37,315 bases of DNA, from positions 1 through 37,315 of the forward strand of contig JAGCVH010000029.1 of the NCBI GenBank assembly GCA_017962495.1. Direction: 5' to 3'. Below the pieces are notes generated by a model. The model made no database searches. It was not told the DNA's origin and worked only from the letters and a program-made list of their open reading frames with translations. Positions 33,958-37,315 of the stretch are shown here, piece after piece (position 1 is the first letter of the stretch; every line of letters begins with the position of its first letter). This stretch comes from Bacteroidaceae bacterium (GTDB taxonomy: Bacteria > Bacteroidota > Bacteroidia > Bacteroidales > Bacteroidaceae). The position numbers and the translations under genes are program-made.

Positions 33958-36900
33958 TTACTCCGTCGGCTTGCCAAGAATCTTATTCACTAACGTGGTC
34001 ACATCGGCAATGGAGACTGTGCCGTCGCGGTTCACGTCGAAGCGATCATAGGCTTCATCTGTGGTGATTACCCAGGTAGTGCCCGTGAGGTCATCGCTGG
34101 AGACGGTGAAGCACAGGAAGTCGCCTTCGAGCGTCCCTTCAGAGGTGACATTGACACCGTCGCGGAGCACTTTCAGGGGGATAGTGCCGGTGGCATCCTT
34201 TAGTTCGATGCTCACGGTTCCGCCTACGATCACAATCCTGTGCTGGATGTCCATAACCTCTGACAGTAAGACATTTGTCTTTAGCAATTGAGGTTTATTA
34301 GCCGTTGCATCCACTAAATCCTTACTTTCTTTTAGCCCCAACCCTGTAATTTCTTTAACAGCATATATAACTGCTATTTTGTTTGTTCCATATCCAGTCA
34401 GATAGACGTCGAAGTTGGAGCCGACCTTTGTCAGGACGCGCAGTTTGGCTGAGGAGGCGGAAGTAATGGAGACGGAGGTGGCTAACGAGTTACAAGTGAG
34501 AGTGTCAGACTTTGCGCCGCGTGTGACGATGAGTTCTGCACCAATTGTGTTCTCGTTTCTCACCGCAGTCCACTGCATCTGGTTGCTTTGCTGTCCCACC
34601 AACCATATGGCGTCGGTAACTTGCATTTCTGGCACGATGAGCGAATAGGTGTTGCCTGAGAGCGTGAGCTCGGAGATGCGATCCTGACCGTCGCAGGAAA
34701 TCTGCGGAGTGGCGCCATTCACCTGAGGGAGGTCGAAGCGCACCGACTGCATGCCGGTGGCATTGATGTGGATATCGTTCACGCCAGAGTTCAGAGCATA
34801 CTGTTCTTCCTCTTCCTCATAGACGATGGTGAGCTTGGTCTCTTCCGGTAGGTCCTGCCCCACTACCGTCCAGTCGTAGCCAGTGACGACGTCCGCGTCC
34901 TTCTCGAAGAAGATGGTCCATCCGGATGCGTAGAAATAGGATTCATCGAAGAACTCGTAGTGGTAGGCGTCACCGTAGTATTCGAACTGACTGGTGACAT
35001 CCTCCCCGTCGCGGTAGGCGGTGAATTTCTCACCCTTTGCCAAGTTGATGGTCACGAAATGGTCATAATCGCTCTCGTCGTCCATGATGACGGTGGCTGC
35101 GCAATCGCCCGATAGTTCAGTGGAAGTCTCCCCGCTAAACCATACTTTGCTCTGGGTCGAGCCCTTGCAGACGATGCTCTGCTTGTAGCCGTCCTCGACG
35201 ATGGTTTCAGTCGGTCCCATGTCCACCAGGATGTTGTAGTCCTCCATGCCGAAATCATCGCCACCTCCCTGTTCCATATCGACGGTGAACGTGTAGGTGT
35301 TTGTTGTGGTGTCGTATGAAGTCCAGCTCAGGTAGTCGCCCCAGTAGATTCTTTCCGACCCCTCGTCATCCGCTGGCATGATATAACCCACGAGTAGGTT
35401 TCTCAGTTTCTGTCCCTTCAGTGGGGTCACCTCCAGCCTATAGCCCCATCCTTCATCCTCAGGCAGAGGAATGGCAATGCTGGTGATGGGGTTGACGCAG
35501 TTGATGGTCTGCTCGTAGCGGTACTCGTTTTCCCGATGGTCCCACTCCCAGAACTTGGTGAGTTTCACCTCTCCTTCGCCCATTCGCATCAGTGTGATCA
35601 CGGGGTCGGGAATGCTTTCTCCTTCTCCTTGTGGGATAACATAGGCATAGCTGAAACGCGCTGAACTGATTGACGGGACAGAGAATACGATTTCATAGTT
35701 CCCGTCCACAGGTGTGGGGAGTGTGATGTTCTGCGTAGTCCCTGTGTTATAGAGCGTCAGCTTCAGGTCGTTGTTCAATAGGTAGGGAGTTGCAGGCATG
35801 GTCAGCTTTACCTCAGATCCGTAGTCGCAATCGATGAACCCGTTGAAGATGTTTCCATAGTGACGCGTCCCATCGCGCCTAATTTCGTAGGTACCGGCAA
35901 TGTAGCCTTCGCCCCCGTTGAAAGTCACTCGGCATTGTTTGTGATTCGCATTCACTTTGTACGAAACATGCTCGTGCAGATCGCTTTCCTGATAGCCCAC
36001 CACACCTTCTTCCACCTCAAACAAGTCGTTTTCGTCGATGGGTTCGTCATTTCGTGTCAAGGTAGGCACGTCCTCTGTCTCAGGGTCGTACTCGCATGTC
36101 AAAAGGTAGTTCTCCCCAAGATTGCCAACCATACTCTTGTAGCCGTATTCCTTCCCAGTCACCGAGGGGGATGGAAGGGGGGTAGCGGAGCTATAATCCT
36201 TATTGCCAAGCGAATAGAGTTTCACGATGCGTTTACTATAGTTCCAAAACGCCAATGAATAATTCCAGGAGAAAGGCACGATAGCCTTGAAATCACTCCA
36301 CACAGCGGCATATTGCATACTCTCCTTGATATATTGGGGCTGTATGTGCATGGTGATCTGACTGGCATGAATGAACATACCCCCCGAGAGAGTGGGGCAA
36401 CCATCTGTGACATACACATCTGTAAGTGCGGGGAAATCGAATTTCCAGTCGTCTACAGTACCTGTCTGTCTGAATTTCGGCAGGCTAAGTGTCTTGAGCT
36501 TTGGCAGATTAAGATTGCTGAAATTCACGCCTCTGTCTTCGCCTGTCAAATCGTACAACCATATCGTAGTACCCCAAAAATTTTTATAAAATCTTTCAAT
36601 ATCAGCTCCGACTTCCGCGGAGAACGTGAGGCTTGTGATAATGTTATTCACATAACCATAGAAAGTTGCCGAGATGCCTTCTACAATATATTCTTGACCA
36701 CCGTTCGAAACATTCTTTGGTATCACACACTCTGCCGTGGTGACATTCTTCAGGGAAGTGATACGGGCAAAATGTCCTATGGTTTCTATACCGCCCGACG
36801 CATTAGGGGCGGTGGCCTTATAACCTTGGTATTCCACACCGTTTACATAGAACTTACCGCCTTCCGTCGTGTAGGTGACAATGGCAGCCGCGATGTTCTG

Positions 36901-36963
36901 AATGCCGATAAACATCAGCAAAAGCAGCAGGAATATACTCTTAAAGTTTTTCGTCGTTTCCAT
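33958..36963 (-). CDS. Large secreted protein with bL12-C-terminal-domain-like segment and dockerin-like repeat
   Basis: A 1001-residue protein with a signal peptide (about 1-27). The N-terminal third has leucine-rich, BspA-like features ([33 protein letters not shown]). The middle (about 300-840) is beta-rich and acidic, without a recognised family. Residues 851-920 look like a complete C-terminal domain of ribosomal protein bL12: [32 protein letters not shown] and closing [10 protein letters not shown] single D-x-N-x-D-G dockerin-like repeat (about 975-997) ends the protein. It probably acts at the cell surface or outside; the substrate is unknown. A -7 box lies at 37055-37062. The bL12-like part is coded by DNA of clearly lower GC than its flanks. 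Confidence 0.85.
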   Translation of the reverse strand: METTKNFKSIFLLLLLMFIGIQNIAAAIVTYTTEGGKFYVNGVEYQGYKATAPNASGGIETIGHFARITSLKNVTTAECVIPKNVSNGGQEYIVEGISATFYGYVNNIITSLTFSAEVGADIERFYKNFWGTTIWLYDLTGEDRGVNFSNLNLPKLKTLSLPKFRQTGTVDDWKFDFPALTDVYVTDGCPTLSGGMFIHASQITMHIQPQYIKESMQYAAVWSDFKAIVPFSWNYSLAFWNYSKRIVKLYSLGNKDYSSATPLPSPSVTGKEYGYKSMVGNLGENYLLTCEYDPETEDVPTLTRNDEPIDENDLFEVEEGVVGYQESDLHEHVSYKVNANHKQCRVTFNGGEGYIAGTYEIRRDGTRHYGNIFNGFIDCDYGSEVKLTMPATPYLLNNDLKLTLYNTGTTQNITLPTPVDGNYEIVFSVPSISSARFSYAYVIPQGEGESIPDPVITLMRMGEGEVKLTKFWEWDHRENEYRYEQTINCVNPITSIAIPLPEDEGWGYRLEVTPLKGQKLRNLLVGYIMPADDEGSERIYWGDYLSWTSYDTTTNTYTFTVDMEQGGGDDFGMEDYNILVDMGPTETIVEDGYKQSIVCKGSTQSKVWFSGETSTELSGDCAATVIMDDESDYDHFVTINLAKGEKFTAYRDGEDVTSQFEYYGDAYHYEFFDESYFYASGWTIFFEKDADVVTGYDWTVVGQDLPEETKLTIVYEEEEEQYALNSGVNDIHINATGMQSVRFDLPQVNGATPQISCDGQDRISELTLSGNTYSLIVPEMQVTDAIWLVGQQSNQMQWTAVRNENTIGAELIVTRGAKSDTLTCNSLATSVSITSASSAKLRVLTKVGSNFDVYLTGYGTNKIAVIYAVKEITGLGLKESKDLVDATANKPQLLKTNVLLSEVMDIQHRIVIVGGTVSIELKDATGTIPLKVLRDGVNVTSEGTLEGDFLCFTVSSDDLTGTTWVITTDEAYDRFDVNRDGTVSIADVTTLVNKILGKPTE
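34204..34413 (-). other. Ribosomal bL12 C-terminal-domain-like segment within the secreted protein
   Basis: Seventy codons (residues 851-920) reproduce the whole bL12 C-terminal domain pattern: FDV-x-L, G-x-NKIAVI, the helix [18 protein letters not shown], a proline-containing turn, a second helix and the last strand GGTVSIEL. In true bL12 the TGLGLKEAKDLV helix binds translation factors. Over 34261-34400 I count 49 G/C in 140 bases (35%), against 33/60 in 34441-34500 and 35/60 in 34141-34200. The frame is continuous with both sides. Confidence 0.8.
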
Positions 36964-37054
36964 AGTTCCTAGGGTTTAAATTGTTTCTCTATGCAATTTT
37001 ACTCAGAATGCCGAGCGAAGGGCTATTGGGTTATTGTTTTTAATCTATCCGATG

Positions 37055-37062
37055 CAAATTTA
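37055..37062 (-). promoter_or_regulatory. -7 promoter box of the large secreted protein gene
   Basis: The minus strand reads TAAATTTG, a TAnnTTTG match about 90 bases upstream of the ATG at 36963. No -33 TTTG lies at the expected spacing. Confidence 0.4.
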
Positions 37063-37135
37063 ATCAAATTTTCACAATAATAAGTGCTTTCATATCTTTT
37101 TTTCGCTATCTCTTTGATATCTCTTCTTTACGAAT

Positions 37136-37192
37136 GAATCCTTGTTCGCCTCGCTTCGTATACTTGTTTGTGGTCCTTCGAATACTTGTTCG
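37136..37192. repeat. 22-bp phased repeat (3 units) near the right edge
   Basis: GAATCCTTGTTCG (37136), GTATACTTGTTTG (37158) and GAATACTTGTTCG (37180) are spaced exactly 22 bases. In the last unit CGAA/TTCG arms flank the core; the first has one mismatch and the second is weaker. It lies in the non-coding end 36964-37315. Beyond it, 37200-37315 has three CTCGA(G/A) motifs (37259, 37275, 37288) at irregular spacing and no gene that I can recognise. Confidence 0.6.
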
Positions 37193-37315
37193 TGCGGTGA
37201 ACTTTCACATAGCAAGTCTGCGGGTAAGCGAGGAGAGAACCAAGCTTGTTTGAGGTCTCTCGAGCGGGAGCAGACTCGAGGTAAAGTCTCGAACGGAGTT
37301 CGTAGAGAATGTTGC

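Noticed and set aside
34204-34413. Separate rplL gene or gene fragment
   Set aside because: The bL12-like segment is in frame with a continuous 1001-residue protein and lacks the bL12 N-terminal dimerisation domain and hinge.

Overview
The window looks like a chromosomal segment of a member of the Bacteroidales, most likely Prevotellaceae. Supporting signs are a complete type IX secretion (T9SS) core gene cluster, Bacteroidota-type promoters (TTTG, 19-21 nt, TAnnTTTG) at several places, a Kdo transferase gene (Gram-negative lipopolysaccharide), secreted proteins ending in dockerin-like D-x-N-x-D-G repeats, and a GH127/GH146-type arabinofuranosidase. I recognise no phage, plasmid, transposase or CRISPR genes.

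Layout, left to right. 1-410: four tRNA genes (Thr-Tyr-Gly-Thr, minus strand), the order that precedes tuf in Escherichia coli; tuf would lie just off the left edge. 499-1894: rpsU, a Xer-type recombinase and hpf in one minus-strand operon. 2285-7135: a 1616-residue secreted subtilase with duplicated C-terminal modules and two dockerin-like repeats. 7373-11676: malate dehydrogenase (minus), then plus-strand free methionine sulfoxide reductase, aminopeptidase P and a gamma-carbonic-anhydrase-like protein. 11677-12517: a gene-poor region full of phased short palindromes. 12518-18311: secreted arabinofuranosidase, Kdo transferase and glutamyl-tRNA synthetase (minus), facing a membrane HD-domain phosphodiesterase (18414-20498, plus). 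20601-22328: a secreted tandem alpha/beta hydrolase. 22455-31826: porP, porK/gldK, porL/gldL, porM/gldM, porN/gldN, an outer-membrane barrel and priA, all minus strand and closely packed. 32025-33797: a second, unrelated tandem hydrolase (plus). 33958-36963: a large secreted protein carrying what looks like a complete ribosomal bL12 C-terminal domain. 36964-37315: non-coding.

How it fits together. The T9SS genes encode the inner-membrane motor (L, M), the periplasmic ring (K, N) and an outer-membrane partner (PorP). The exported protease, arabinofuranosidase and esterases are the kind of proteins such a cell secretes, although the two largest exported proteins end in dockerin-like repeats and not in a recognisable T9SS sorting domain.

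Most unusual observations: (1) a bL12 C-terminal-domain-like segment inside a secreted protein, coded by DNA of about 35% GC in a gene of about 55% GC; (2) intergenic arrays of mini-palindromes phased at 21-22 bp, with arm sequences that change together so that they still pair, at three separate places; (3) 7-8-bp tandem repeats of about five units next to, or inside, at least seven genes; (4) a roughly 100-residue glycine-rich repeat inserted in the T9SS motor protein GldL; (5) a promoter with both consensus boxes that fires into the largest repeat array, with no recognised gene downstream.
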